A stretch of 64,000 nucleotides of DNA from Synechococcus sp. MU1617 (GTDB taxonomy: Bacteria > Cyanobacteriota > Cyanobacteriia > PCC-6307 > Cyanobiaceae). Each line of letters starts with the position of its first letter. Position 1 is the first letter of the stretch. The notes beneath the pieces are model-generated. The model saw only the letters and a list, made by a program, of their open reading frames with translations. It did not search any database and was not told the DNA's origin. Positions 39,550-47,307 of this stretch are shown here, one piece after another. The stretch is taken from contig NZ_VTLB01000001.1 of the NCBI RefSeq assembly GCF_020514235.1, positions 310,001 to 374,000 of the forward strand, read 5' to 3'. Both the position numbers and the translations under genes were made by a program.

Positions 39550-40877
39550 TGACCATCCAAACGCCAGCGCATCGCCTGTTATTTCAAGCTCGATTGAGAC
39601 TGGCGGGACTCTCCTTGCTGGTGATGGGTGCACTCCTTTACGGCGCGGGGTTCGCGATGGGACGGCTGTTGCTGCAGAGCCAGGACAGCGCCATCCGGCG
39701 TGAACTGCAAGCTCTTGCCGGCACCCTGCACGACAGTCTCAAGCCTGTCCTGCTGCCGCAGGCGGCCCGGCCCACGCCCGCACTTGTTTCGGTTCTACCG
39801 GGCCTCTGTATTGCAGGAGAGCCTTGCAAGGCACCGGATTCATTGGTTGAACGCCATGCCATCAGTGCCACCGATTCCGACCGCTACAAGCTGCGTGTTC
39901 TCGATCCCAACGGTGCTCTGCTGGCCAGCTCCCCCGGGGCTCCGATCCTGCTCCCGCCAGCGGCTGATCAAGGTTGGCAGCTCACGCAAGAACCCGCTGG
40001 CCGGCGCTGGCTCACCTACTCCATTCATCTGCATCACTCCAACAGCAACAGAGAACCCGTCTGGGGATTCCTTCAGATTTCACACAGCCTGAACGATCTG
40101 GACCGGGAAGCACAACAGCTGGTGTGGTTGGGACATGCTGTCTTCCTCGTTGCGCTGCTGGCCATGGGCGCTGCCAGCTGGTGGCTGGCTGGATTGGCGA
40201 TGGCACCATTACTGGAGGCCTATCAGCGACAGGAGCAGTTCAGCGCCGATGTGGCCCACGAATTACGCACCCCGCTGGCCAACTTGATGGCAGTGGTGGA
40301 GACAGGACGCTGGGATCGGGTGCTGGCCCAGGGCCGGCGCCTGCAGAACCTGATCGGCGACCTGTTGTTGCTCGCCAGCCTTGAACGACCCTGCGAGCGG
40401 GAGCCGGCAACGGTGTGTGATCTCGCCGAGATCACGGCCGATGTGATGGAGGATTTTTCAGAGACAGCTGCGGCTGCTCAGGTGAGCCTGATTCACACGT
40501 CATGGATGTCCAGTGCCAAGGTGCTTGGGGCGGAGACAGAACTCAGCCGGCTTGTGATCAATCTGCTGAGCAACGCGATGCAGCACAGCCCAGCAGGTGG
40601 CGCGATCGACGTCTCCCTGAAGCACCAGGGTCGCCATTTCCAGCTTTCAATCACCGACAACGGACCTGGCATCGCTGAGGAGATGCAGGGCCGAATCTTT
40701 GATCGCTTCACGCGACTGGATCCGTCTCGCTCACGCCTCCAGGGTGGCAGTGGGCTGGGGCTGGCCATCGCGCAAGCCATCGCCGTCCGCCATCGCGCAG
40801 CAATCCAGGTGCACTCCAGGACTGGATGCGGCAGCTGCTTCTCCCTGGAGATTCCGGCGGCTGAGCCACCCCATTGA
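39546..40877 (+). CDS. Sensor histidine kinase, CusS/CopS-like
   Basis: A 443-residue membrane kinase. TM1 is at about 18-38; a periplasmic sensor loop of about 140 residues contains CIAGEPCKAPD; TM2 lies at about 195-220. The dimerisation box FSADVAHELRTPLANLM carries the phospho-His. ATPase motifs follow: NLLSNAMQHSP (N), DNGPGIAEEMQG (G1), and GGSGLGLAIAQA (G2). It probably senses periplasmic copper and phosphorylates the adjacent regulator. DUF411 begins in the same frame 48 bases after its stop. Confidence 0.9.
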   Translation: MMTIQTPAHRLLFQARLRLAGLSLLVMGALLYGAGFAMGRLLLQSQDSAIRRELQALAGTLHDSLKPVLLPQAARPTPALVSVLPGLCIAGEPCKAPDSLVERHAISATDSDRYKLRVLDPNGALLASSPGAPILLPPAADQGWQLTQEPAGRRWLTYSIHLHHSNSNREPVWGFLQISHSLNDLDREAQQLVWLGHAVFLVALLAMGAASWWLAGLAMAPLLEAYQRQEQFSADVAHELRTPLANLMAVVETGRWDRVLAQGRRLQNLIGDLLLLASLERPCEREPATVCDLAEITADVMEDFSETAAAAQVSLIHTSWMSSAKVLGAETELSRLVINLLSNAMQHSPAGGAIDVSLKHQGRHFQLSITDNGPGIAEEMQGRIFDRFTRLDPSRSRLQGGSGLGLAIAQAIAVRHRAAIQVHSRTGCGSCFSLEIPAAEPPH

Positions 40878-40925
40878 CTCTCCACCGACTGGAGTGTTTA
40901 CGGTGGAAGCAGTCGCCGTCCTCCT

Positions 40926-41348
40926 GTGCCTCTGTTGATGCCTCCAGTCGCCGCCATACCTGTGCCTGCGGTGGTTTCCGCCTATCGCTCCCCAAGCTGT
41001 GGCTGCTGCAAAGGCTGGCTGGACCACCTCAGGCAAGCCGGCTTCACAGTGAAGGACTACGTGACGAGCAACCTTGCGAGCATCAAGCAGCGCTACGGCG
41101 TTCCACCTCAGCTGCAGTCCTGTCACACCGCCCGGATTGGGGGTTACACGGTTGAGGGTCATATTCCAGTGTCGGCGATTCAGCGGCTGCTGAAGGAACG
41201 CCCACAGGTGGCCGGAATTGCCGTACCCGGTATGCCGCTCGGTTCGCCCGGCATGGAATCACCGTTCAAGACAGAGAGCTACACGGTGTTCACCTTCACC
41301 GAATCCGGCCGGACCCAAGCCTTCCAGACGGTGGAGGGTGATGGCTAA
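40926..41348 (+). CDS. DUF411 metal-binding protein (copy 1)
   Basis: A 140-residue DUF411 protein. The metal motif is YRSPSCGCCKGWLDHL, with SCHTARIGGYTVEGHIPVSA and VPGMPLGSPGME downstream. DUF411 proteins accompany copper-resistance genes and are thought to bind Cu. The start is GTG 40926 or ATG 40938; the leader is short and Pro-rich, not a classic signal peptide. The stop overlaps the next gene's ATG by eight bases. A signal-peptide-bearing paralog lies at 45283. Confidence 0.87.
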   Translation: MPLLMPPVAAIPVPAVVSAYRSPSCGCCKGWLDHLRQAGFTVKDYVTSNLASIKQRYGVPPQLQSCHTARIGGYTVEGHIPVSAIQRLLKERPQVAGIAVPGMPLGSPGMESPFKTESYTVFTFTESGRTQAFQTVEGDG

Positions 41349-42096
41349 GCCGGAACTCAGCGCTGTGCGTCTCTACAGGATGGAGACGCCCGAGCATGCC
41401 TGTCCGTGGGGGCAGCGCGCGCTTCAGCTCCTGCGCGCCCAGGGGATTCCGTTTGAGGATCATCCTCTGCGCAGCCAGGCGGAGGTGGAAGCCTTCAAGC
41501 ATGCCCACGGTGTGACCACCACGCCGCAGGTGTTTGCCGGCGCGGAGCGCATTGGGGGCTACACCGAGCTGGCGAAACGGCTTGGTGTCACCGCGGAAAC
41601 AGCAGAGGTGTCCTACGCACCAGTGATCGCTGTGTTCCTGAGCGCTCTGTTGATCAACCTGGCATTAGGGGGCGAAATCCGGGGCTACATGGGCCTGGCG
41701 ATCTGCCTGTTGGCGATGCTCAAGCTGATGGATATTGCGGCATTCGCTGCAAGCTTCCGCAAATATGACCTGCTCACGCAGCGTTGGCAGGCCTGGGGAA
41801 AACTGTATCCCGCTGTTGAGCTATTGGTGGGACTTGGGATGCTGCAATCGGCCGAGAGTATGGGCCTTGAAGCTGTGATTGGCGTGACAGCAGTGCTTCT
41901 CGGTGTGATGGGCATGGTCTCCGTCGGCAAAGCCGTGTTCGTCGATCACCTGGCACTGAACTGTGCCTGCGTGGGCGGCAACTCCCGCACACCGCTGGGG
42001 GTGGTGAGCTTCGCTGAGAATCTGATCATGGGGCTGATGGGTTTGGCGATGTTGATTCAGCCAGTGATGGCTCTTGCTTCTGGGGGTGCGTTGTGA
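41341..42096 (+). CDS. Glutaredoxin-MauE (DoxX-like) fusion membrane protein
   Basis: A 251-residue fusion. Residues 1-88 are a glutaredoxin domain with a single active-site cysteine (HACPWGQRALQLL) and the substrate-binding TTTPQVFAGAERIGGYTEL. Residues 95-251 form about four membrane helices of the MauE/DoxX type with a Cys pair in LNCACVGGNSRTPLG. MauE-type proteins support disulfide or redox maturation of exported proteins. Between a copper-binding DUF411 and a multicopper oxidase it may keep copper-site thiols reduced. It overlaps both neighbours (8 and 4 bases). Confidence 0.85.
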   Translation: MAKPELSAVRLYRMETPEHACPWGQRALQLLRAQGIPFEDHPLRSQAEVEAFKHAHGVTTTPQVFAGAERIGGYTELAKRLGVTAETAEVSYAPVIAVFLSALLINLALGGEIRGYMGLAICLLAMLKLMDIAAFAASFRKYDLLTQRWQAWGKLYPAVELLVGLGMLQSAESMGLEAVIGVTAVLLGVMGMVSVGKAVFVDHLALNCACVGGNSRTPLGVVSFAENLIMGLMGLAMLIQPVMALASGGAL

Positions 42097-43571
42097 TCAG
42101 CCGGCGCTCCTTTCTCGCCCTGGCAGCCGGTGGCACTGCAGCAGCCTCAGTCGCGGCTCTGCGCCATGGCTGCCATGGCTGGGCCGCAGATCCACGGAGG
42201 AGCATCAACGCGGCGGCGACGTCGCCAGTGCGCTCTCAAGCTGGCCTGCTGGAGCTGGATCTGGTAGCGCAGGAAACGTCCATCAGCATCCCTGGCACAT
42301 CAGGACGGGCACTCACCTACAACGGCTTACTCCCTGGCCCCCAGCTTGAACTGCAGCCTGGTGATGCGGTGCGGATCCAGCTGCACAACCGCCTGACTCA
42401 GCCAACGAATCTGCACTACCACGGCCTGCACATTCCACCCAGCGGAGCAGCCGACAATGTGTTCCTGAGGGTTGCTCCTGGCCAGCGACAGAGCTGCAGC
42501 TTCTCCTTGCCGGACAATCACCCGGCGGGCCTCTTCTACTACCACCCCCATCACCATGGAACGGTGGCTGACCAGGTGTTTGGTGGCCTGGGTGGTGCGC
42601 TGCTGGTGAGAGGCGATCTCGATCGCATCCCTGAAGTGCAGGCGGCCCAGGAAGAAGTGCTTGTGCTCAAGGATCTTCCAGCCGCCAACCAGCGCTCCGG
42701 TTCTGGTGTGATGCTTGGCCGAGAAGGCTCGATTCTGAGCGTGAACGGCCAGGTGAAGCCCGAGCTGCAGGTTGCAGCCGGCGGCTTGCTGCGCCTACGC
42801 CTTCTCAACGCCTCCAATGCCCGCTTCTGGCGACTGGCGCTGGAGGGTCACACCATGCATCTGATTGCCACTGATGGTGGTGCACTGGAGCAACCACTGC
42901 CGTTGCAGGAGTTGCTGCTGGTGCCCGGCGAGCGTGCCGATGTGTTGGTGCAGGTGGCTCCCGAAGGTGGTCGGTTTCGCTTGAACAACCTCCCCTACAG
43001 GCGCCTGGGGCGCCCAATGATGGGCGGCATGGGTATGGGCATGGGTATGGGCATGGGTATGGGTATGGGCATGGGGAGAGCGGTGTCTGGCCAGGAACAA
43101 GCTGATGTCATCGCAACGGTGAGCACCAATGGCGTTGTAGCGCCGCAGCCTCTGCCGCAGCAGCTCTTAGCGGTGGAGGAGCTCCCCAGCCCGCTGCGTA
43201 CGCGCCGATTTGTGATGAATCACGGCATGGCACCAGGCATGGGCATGGCCTTTTTGATCAACGGCCAGAGCTACAACCATGGGCGCATTGACACGCGCGT
43301 GCAATTGGGAGACACAGAGGACTGGGAGCTGCTGAACACAGGCGTGATGGATCACCCCTTCCATCTGCATGTGAATCCGATGCAGGTGATCAGCCGCAAT
43401 GGCAGGCCTGAGCCCTACCGGGCCTGGCGGGATGTGGTGCTGGTGCGCCCTGGCGAAACCGTGCGAGTGCGCACCCGCTTCAGCGACTTTGCTGGCAAGA
43501 GCGTGTATCACTGCCACATCCTCGATCACGAGGAGCTCGGCATGATGGGCAACATCTTGATCGAAGCCTGA
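42093..43571 (+). CDS. Tat-exported multicopper oxidase (CueO/CopA-like)
   Basis: A 492-residue three-domain multicopper oxidase starting with GTG that overlaps the preceding stop. The Tat motif is ISRRSFLALAAGG. Copper ligands are all present: HYHGLHIPPSG and FYYHPHHHG (trinuclear centre, domain 1), HPFHLHVNPMQV, and YHCHILDHEELGMM (type 1 and trinuclear). A Met-rich stretch (residues 313-328, eight Met-Gly pairs) lies where CueO has its Met-rich copper-binding segment. It probably oxidises Cu(I) in the periplasm. Confidence 0.93.
   Translation: MISRRSFLALAAGGTAAASVAALRHGCHGWAADPRRSINAAATSPVRSQAGLLELDLVAQETSISIPGTSGRALTYNGLLPGPQLELQPGDAVRIQLHNRLTQPTNLHYHGLHIPPSGAADNVFLRVAPGQRQSCSFSLPDNHPAGLFYYHPHHHGTVADQVFGGLGGALLVRGDLDRIPEVQAAQEEVLVLKDLPAANQRSGSGVMLGREGSILSVNGQVKPELQVAAGGLLRLRLLNASNARFWRLALEGHTMHLIATDGGALEQPLPLQELLLVPGERADVLVQVAPEGGRFRLNNLPYRRLGRPMMGGMGMGMGMGMGMGMGMGRAVSGQEQADVIATVSTNGVVAPQPLPQQLLAVEELPSPLRTRRFVMNHGMAPGMGMAFLINGQSYNHGRIDTRVQLGDTEDWELLNTGVMDHPFHLHVNPMQVISRNGRPEPYRAWRDVVLVRPGETVRVRTRFSDFAGKSVYHCHILDHEELGMMGNILIEA
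43029..43076. repeat. In-frame ATGGGY hexamer tandem repeat
   Basis: Eight consecutive six-base units (ATGGGT/ATGGGC, last ATGGGG) encode (Met-Gly)8 in the multicopper oxidase. Such a repeat can change length by slippage without breaking the frame, altering the number of Met copper ligands. Confidence 0.9.
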
Positions 43572-43595
43572 GCACTGCGCTGATCGCGCAACGCA

Positions 43596-43973
43596 TCAAC
43601 GGCCGCCGCAGCGCTCCCAGGTGTTCAGCATCGTGTTGAGTTCGGCTTCCAGGCTCTGTAGTTCGTGGACGCGCTGCTGAATCTCGGTGAGCTTGCCGCG
43701 GATCGTGGCCTGGAGATCGTTGCAGGTGCAATTCCCGGATCGCCGTGCACCCAGCACAGTGCCAACCGTCGCCAGCGGTAGATCCATGGCCCGCAGACGG
43801 CGGATCAAGGCCAGCTCGGCAAACACCGAGTCGTCGAACAGGCGGTAGCGCCCATCAGAGCGCGCCACCGGCTGGAGCAGGCCCTGGTCGCAGTAGAAGC
43901 GGATCGTTTTCACCGAAACGCCACTGCGCTCCGCCACCGCACCGATCTTGAGCAACGCATCCGAAGCCGTCAC
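43596..43973 (-). CDS. MerR-family metal-responsive regulator
   Basis: A 125-residue MerR protein. The HTH is LLKIGAVAERSGVSVKTIRF followed by YCDQGLLQPVARSDGRYRLF. A dimerisation helix leads to metal-site cysteines: one pair in CTCNDL and a C-terminal CGGR. The Cys arrangement is unlike canonical CueR (C-x7-C), so the metal is uncertain. It is divergent from DUF305 with a MerR-type promoter between them. Start is GTG at 43973. Confidence 0.87.
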   Translation of the reverse strand: MTASDALLKIGAVAERSGVSVKTIRFYCDQGLLQPVARSDGRYRLFDDSVFAELALIRRLRAMDLPLATVGTVLGARRSGNCTCNDLQATIRGKLTEIQQRVHELQSLEAELNTMLNTWERCGGR

Positions 43974-43978
43974 GGGGA

Positions 43979-44011
43979 TTGACTCTCCTGTAAGGGGAGA
44001 CCAGACACTAT
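43979..44011 (+). promoter_or_regulatory. MerR-type promoter with operator dyad
   Basis: TTGACT (43979-43984) is a good -35 and CACTAT (44006-44011) or GACACT (44004-44009) a possible -10, giving a 19-21-bp spacer, longer than normal, as in MerR-activated promoters. A dyad CTCTCC/GGGGAG (43983-43988, 43994-43999; five of six pairs) lies within the spacer. It drives the DUF305 gene at 44020. Confidence 0.65.
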
Positions 44012-44019
44012 CTGGACTC

Positions 44020-44733
44020 GTGCTGTCCGACTTGCGTCGCCTTCTTCCTCTGGTTGCCTTTGCCTCCCTCTGGCTACCGGCCGTGTCCGTGGCACAGCCG
44101 GCGATGGATCACTCAGGTCACGATCACAACCACGACCACCATCAACGGCAACCGAGCCAACAGCCGCACCATGGGCATGACCATTCGGTGGGCCCTGCAG
44201 GCAGCACCTACGACCTGCGCTGGATCGACGCCATGGTGCAGCACCACATCGGTGCGCTGCGCATGAGTGAATTCGTATTCAACATTGGTTCACCGGGCGT
44301 GGGAGCCCTGGCCAACGGCATCTGGAATGAGCAGAGCAATGAGATCAAGGCGATGGGGCAGTGGCGCAAAGCCTGGTATCCCCAGGCTCCGGTGTATCCA
44401 GTGATGCTGCCTCCCGGTGGCAATCCCAACAGCCTGGAAGCCCTGCGGCGGATGAGCGCCGCACAGATCACGGCGATGCAGATGAGCGGATCGGCCCCCA
44501 GCCCTGAAACCCGGGTGAACTGGTTTCTTGAGGGCATGATTCAGCACCACGGCGGTGCACTGGAGATGGCGCACGACGCCCTGGATAAATCCACCAACCC
44601 CACAATCCTGCGGCTGGCGCGCGAGATCATCGTTGCCCAGCGCAAAGAAATCATCGAACTCCGCAAGATGCTGCAAAGCGGAGGACTGAATAAGCCGAAC
44701 TACTACAAATTTGATGGCCTTTTCGCGCTGTGA
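44020..44733 (+). CDS. DUF305 copper-binding protein (CopM-like)
   Basis: A 237-residue exported protein with a signal peptide (residues 1-25) then a 24-residue His-rich segment (HSGHDHNHDHH and HHGHDH). Two DUF305 motifs carry metal ligands: MVQHHIGALRMSE and MIQHHGGALEMAHDAL. Synechocystis CopM, which binds copper and sits with CopRS, is a DUF305 protein, so a copper role is likely. GTG 44020 is preferred because a start further upstream would lie within the promoter. Its stop overlaps the next start. Confidence 0.88.
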   Translation: MLSDLRRLLPLVAFASLWLPAVSVAQPAMDHSGHDHNHDHHQRQPSQQPHHGHDHSVGPAGSTYDLRWIDAMVQHHIGALRMSEFVFNIGSPGVGALANGIWNEQSNEIKAMGQWRKAWYPQAPVYPVMLPPGGNPNSLEALRRMSAAQITAMQMSGSAPSPETRVNWFLEGMIQHHGGALEMAHDALDKSTNPTILRLAREIIVAQRKEIIELRKMLQSGGLNKPNYYKFDGLFAL

Positions 44734-44981
44734 AAGCAATCACCTTTAATGCCTTCACCCCAAGGATGATGGGCTGTATCTCCATCTCATTCGCCCTCAT
44801 CGCTGCTTTCGTTGTCCATCCGATGGCCAGCCATGCTCACGGCAAAGGCATCTACCCATCCAAAGCTGTCGCGCAACAACGTGCCAGTGTGATTGGTTGC
44901 AATACGGTGCATCAGAACAACGGAAAGTGGATGCCCTGCGCAGATGAGCGTGAACTCCACCGCCAACTTCGCAAGCTATGA
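44730..44981 (+). CDS. DUF3721 small exported protein
   Basis: An 83-residue protein with a signal peptide (about 1-36, ending MASHAHG) and the DUF3721 pattern KGIYPSKAVAQQRASVIGC-N-HQNNGKWMPC, with two conserved cysteines. The family is frequent in picocyanobacteria; function unknown. GTG start overlaps the DUF305 stop; its stop overlaps the next ATG by four bases. Confidence 0.82.
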   Translation: MKAITFNAFTPRMMGCISISFALIAAFVVHPMASHAHGKGIYPSKAVAQQRASVIGCNTVHQNNGKWMPCADERELHRQLRKL

Positions 44982-45247
44982 ACCAACGTCCGCTTTCACG
45001 GCGAGCACGCAAGATTCACCGTTGGCTGGTTCCAATCGCCGCTGTTCCGTTGCTGATCACCGCAGGCACGGGATCTCTCTACAGCTTGCTCTTGGAGCAA
45101 GACATTGATGCCTTCTGGCTGCTCAAGATCCACACCGGGAATTTCGGTGTTCTGAACCTTCAGCCCGTCTACCCAGTGCTCTTGGGTGGGCTCACCGTCA
45201 TCGTGACAGTGTCTGGTGCAGCGATGCTCTTGAAACTATCGCGATGA
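44978..45247 (+). CDS. Small membrane protein (PepSY-associated-like)
   Basis: An 89-residue protein with two membrane helices (about 16-38 and 62-84). The opening RRARKIHRWLVPIAAVPLLITAGTGSLYSLL (in parts) resembles the first helix of PepSY-TM proteins, which begin K-x-H-x-W-x-G. It overlaps DUF3721 by four bases and is the last gene of the copper operon. Confidence 0.7.
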   Translation: MNQRPLSRRARKIHRWLVPIAAVPLLITAGTGSLYSLLLEQDIDAFWLLKIHTGNFGVLNLQPVYPVLLGGLTVIVTVSGAAMLLKLSR

Positions 45248-45261
45248 CTCCTCATTCCCTG

Positions 45262-45284
45262 AAGCGGTCTCACTGAAACCGCTT
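45262..45284. terminator. Hairpin between convergent genes
   Basis: AAGCGGT (45262-45268) pairs with ACCGCTT (45278-45284). It lies at the junction of the copper operon and the convergent second DUF411 gene, overlapping that gene's stop. There is no clear T run, so termination is only suggested. Confidence 0.35.
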
Positions 45285-45816
45285 AGTAACGCGCGAAGAC
45301 GGAGGTTGTTCCGTCATGGGCAATTGCAAGCACCTCGAAACGTTCAGCCTCGACGCCAGCCACCTCCATCCCAGGAGAACCCATTGGCATCCCTGGAACA
45401 GCAAGACCACGGATATTGGGCCGTTCCTTCAACAGCCTCTGGATCGCAGAAGCAGGCACATGCCCTTCGATCACATATCCCTCCACAACCGCGGTATGAC
45501 ACGAAGCCTGTTGAGGGCTGACACCACGCGCCTTTTTCACAACATCCATGTCCTCAGTGACATGGTCATCAATGCGAAATCCCGCTGAAGCGATGTGCGA
45601 TCCCCATGACATACAGCAACCGCAACTCGCCGATCGATACACCGACATCTGGGGCCCCGTCGCCCTGCTGGTGTCGGGCATCGCAGCACCCCCTTTGATA
45701 TCGCCGTGCACCTGAACCGGCTGAATCACCGAAAGCAGCGAGCCAACCACAAAAACTCCAACCAAGCCCGTGCGCACAGCAGCTGAACACTGACAAAGAA
45801 ATCGGAATGCCGTCAT
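45283..45816 (-). CDS. DUF411 metal-binding protein (copy 2, exported)
   Basis: A 177-residue paralog of the protein at 40926. It has a signal peptide (VGVFVVGSLLSVIQPVQV), then YRSASCGCCMSWGSHIASAG, SCHTAVVEGYVIEGHVPASA and VPGMPMGSPGMEV. ATG 45816 is chosen; longer readings are unlikely coding. The cluster thus has one exported copy and one without an obvious signal, on opposite strands at its two ends. Confidence 0.87.
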   Translation of the reverse strand: MTAFRFLCQCSAAVRTGLVGVFVVGSLLSVIQPVQVHGDIKGGAAMPDTSRATGPQMSVYRSASCGCCMSWGSHIASAGFRIDDHVTEDMDVVKKARGVSPQQASCHTAVVEGYVIEGHVPASAIQRLLKERPNIRGLAVPGMPMGSPGMEVAGVEAERFEVLAIAHDGTTSVFARY

Positions 45817-46114
45817 GGATTGCCTTCTCAGGCATATGGGATCGGTTTCTGCATTATCGCGAGTTGCTCTTGAACACACCCAATTGCAAAACATTCCAAG
45901 GCCAACTGGGAGCCAAGTAGCAGCGGAATCGCCGTTACCACCACCCCACCACAACGAAGACTCCTGTTTGACGTCGGAGTCAAGACTCATTGCCTGAAAA
46001 GCTGAATCGTTGAACTGAGCTTCTCCAACATGCCTAGCACTCTTAGGTACAAGTCAGTCAGGGAGTCTTAAATATGTATTCGAGTCGAACAATCACCCCT
46101 AGGGCCAGAGGTCA
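45817..46114. other. Noncoding spacer
   Basis: About 300 bases containing the promoter region of the second DUF411 gene. I see no supported gene; a 46080-46110 stretch near CGAGTCGAAC is AT-rich. This marks the transition to a low-density, more AT-rich region of tiny genes. Confidence 0.5.
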
Positions 46115-46294
46115 TTATGAGCTGAATCTCTGATCGATCCATATCGAAAGGGCATAAACACCGACAAACATTGGTAGGTAAGCAATCCAAAGACTGGGTA
46201 GGTCGAGGCCGCTGTTATTGATCACGACTAAGCCCAGGTAGCTGAAAGATCCGTAGACAGCCGCCCGGCGAAGTGGGCGTAAAACCTTCTTCAT
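46115..46294 (-). CDS. Small membrane protein (59 aa)
   Basis: A 59-residue protein, MKKVLRPLRRAAVYGSFSYL onward: a basic N-terminus, then two membrane helices (about 12-25 and 34-53). ATG 46294 lies five bases after the stop of the 32-residue gene upstream, so they form a two-gene unit. Family not recognised. Confidence 0.55.
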   Translation of the reverse strand: MKKVLRPLRRAAVYGSFSYLGLVVINNSGLDLPSLWIAYLPMFVGVYALSIWIDQRFSS

Positions 46295-46299
46295 TGTGA

Positions 46300-46398
46300 T
46301 TAATGGTTTTGTAGGAACCGCACACCGCCATACAGCAGTGCCATTAGGCCAATAATGGCCACGGAAGTGGTGGCCGTGAGAGTGAATTGGTTGAGCAT
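46300..46398 (-). CDS. Very small membrane protein (32 aa)
   Basis: A 32-residue peptide with one membrane helix (VAIIGLMALLYGGVRFL). AGGGG lies a few bases upstream of the ATG at 46398. It resembles single-helix photosynthetic or high-light-type peptides in size only; no family match. Paired with the 59-residue gene downstream. Confidence 0.5.
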   Translation of the reverse strand: MLNQFTLTATTSVAIIGLMALLYGGVRFLQNH

Positions 46399-46594
46399 TG
46401 ACACCCCTATCTACTGATCTAGTTCTACGCCCAACTCTTGCAAATTTGAGTTAGGAGAACCGCCATTCCAGGATCGCAAACCCGCCCACACAGTTGGGAC
46501 TGCTCCGAGATACTGGTTTCTTTGCTCTGCGGGCTCTGAGCACCTAGCTGTTAAATCAAAATGGCAGCTTTTCTAAAGCTGGGTAGTGCTTTTC

Positions 46595-46615
46595 CTGCCG
46601 CCAAGGAAAATCAAA
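46595..46615. repeat. 21-bp dispersed repeat, copy 1
   Basis: CTGCCGCCAAGGAAAATCAA plus one further A is identical at 51924-51944. It lies 13 bases before the start of the 47-residue gene at 46629. A second shared block (ATCGTTCTAA, 46791-46800 and near 51990) follows both copies. Confidence 0.75.
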
Positions 46616-46628
46616 ATAAGGTGTTTGG

Positions 46629-46772
46629 ATGGGAATCCATCCAGCCGACCGACCGATCCTTGAGCAAGACGAGGACAGCTTTGAGGCCTGGCTGAAGCGC
46701 AAATCGAACGAGGTGGAAAAGCCATGGACCTTCCCCGATGAAGCCGCTGGAGCCTTCGAGTTGTCTAAATAG
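46629..46772 (+). CDS. Small hypothetical protein (47 aa)
   Basis: A 47-residue acidic/basic protein, MGIHPADRPILEQDEDSFEA onward, with WLKRKSNEVEKPWTFPDEAA. No family recognised. Shared flanking sequence with 51924-52000 shows this unit exists elsewhere in the window as a shortened remnant, where the homologous reading (MGVDPGN) stops after seven residues. Confidence 0.5.
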   Translation: MGIHPADRPILEQDEDSFEAWLKRKSNEVEKPWTFPDEAAGAFELSK

Positions 46773-46811
46773 ATCTGACCTGCCACTTACATCGTTCTAA
46801 GGGGCGATCCA

Positions 46812-47021
46812 CTAGGGGGAAACAACCACTTGGAGATGCCGCGGCTTTGGACGCTCAGGCGACGACTCCGCTTTCACCTTAGTTTCTGATTCTTCTGCTA
46901 CAGCACGGAGAAAACGTTTGCGCTGAGCCGATTCATTACCAGTCAGCTCAACGTGCTGTTTCGCGATTTTTCGCGCATTATCCACACCCATTAAAAGGGG
47001 ATGCATTCTTCTTCCGCTCAT
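46812..47021 (-). CDS. Small basic hypothetical protein (69 aa)
   Basis: A 69-residue protein rich in Arg, Lys and Glu (MSGRRMHPLLMGVDNARKIA, QHVELTGNESAQRKRF). AGGA lies seven bases upstream of ATG 47021, a good ribosome-binding site. No family recognised; a cytoplasmic helical protein is likely. Confidence 0.5.
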   Translation of the reverse strand: MSGRRMHPLLMGVDNARKIAKQHVELTGNESAQRKRFLRAVAEESETKVKAESSPERPKPRHLQVVVSP

Positions 47022-47307
47022 TGAGAGGTCCTTTTATTCGGGTCTCGCGTTGTGGTCTCTCGGCCCATTCGCGTTTTGGTACTTTCGCGCATCACTGCCC
47101 GGAATGCGAGCAGCGACATAAATCGATCAGATGTGGAACGTTTGTCGTGGTCGAGCAACAGGATCGGGAGCCGAGCTGTCAGATCAGACAGCAACAGGCC
47201 GGTCTTTGGTGAGGCAGAGGGCCAACATCATCGTCCCTTGAACCCGGCGACTTTCCGGAAACGACGCGACATGTCGAGCCTGCTGAAACCAAAGTCGATA
47301 ATCACGC
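47022..47307. other. Region without a supported gene
   Basis: About 285 bases. An open plus-strand frame includes a CPEC pair (HHCPECEQRHKS) reminiscent of a zinc knuckle, but it would need a TTG start and no ribosome-binding site is seen. I see nothing else. Confidence 0.4.

Noticed and set aside
46556-46786. Minus-strand 76-codon frame opposite the 47-residue gene
   Set aside because: No ribosome-binding site, atypical composition, and the repeat structure aligns with the plus-strand gene's start instead.
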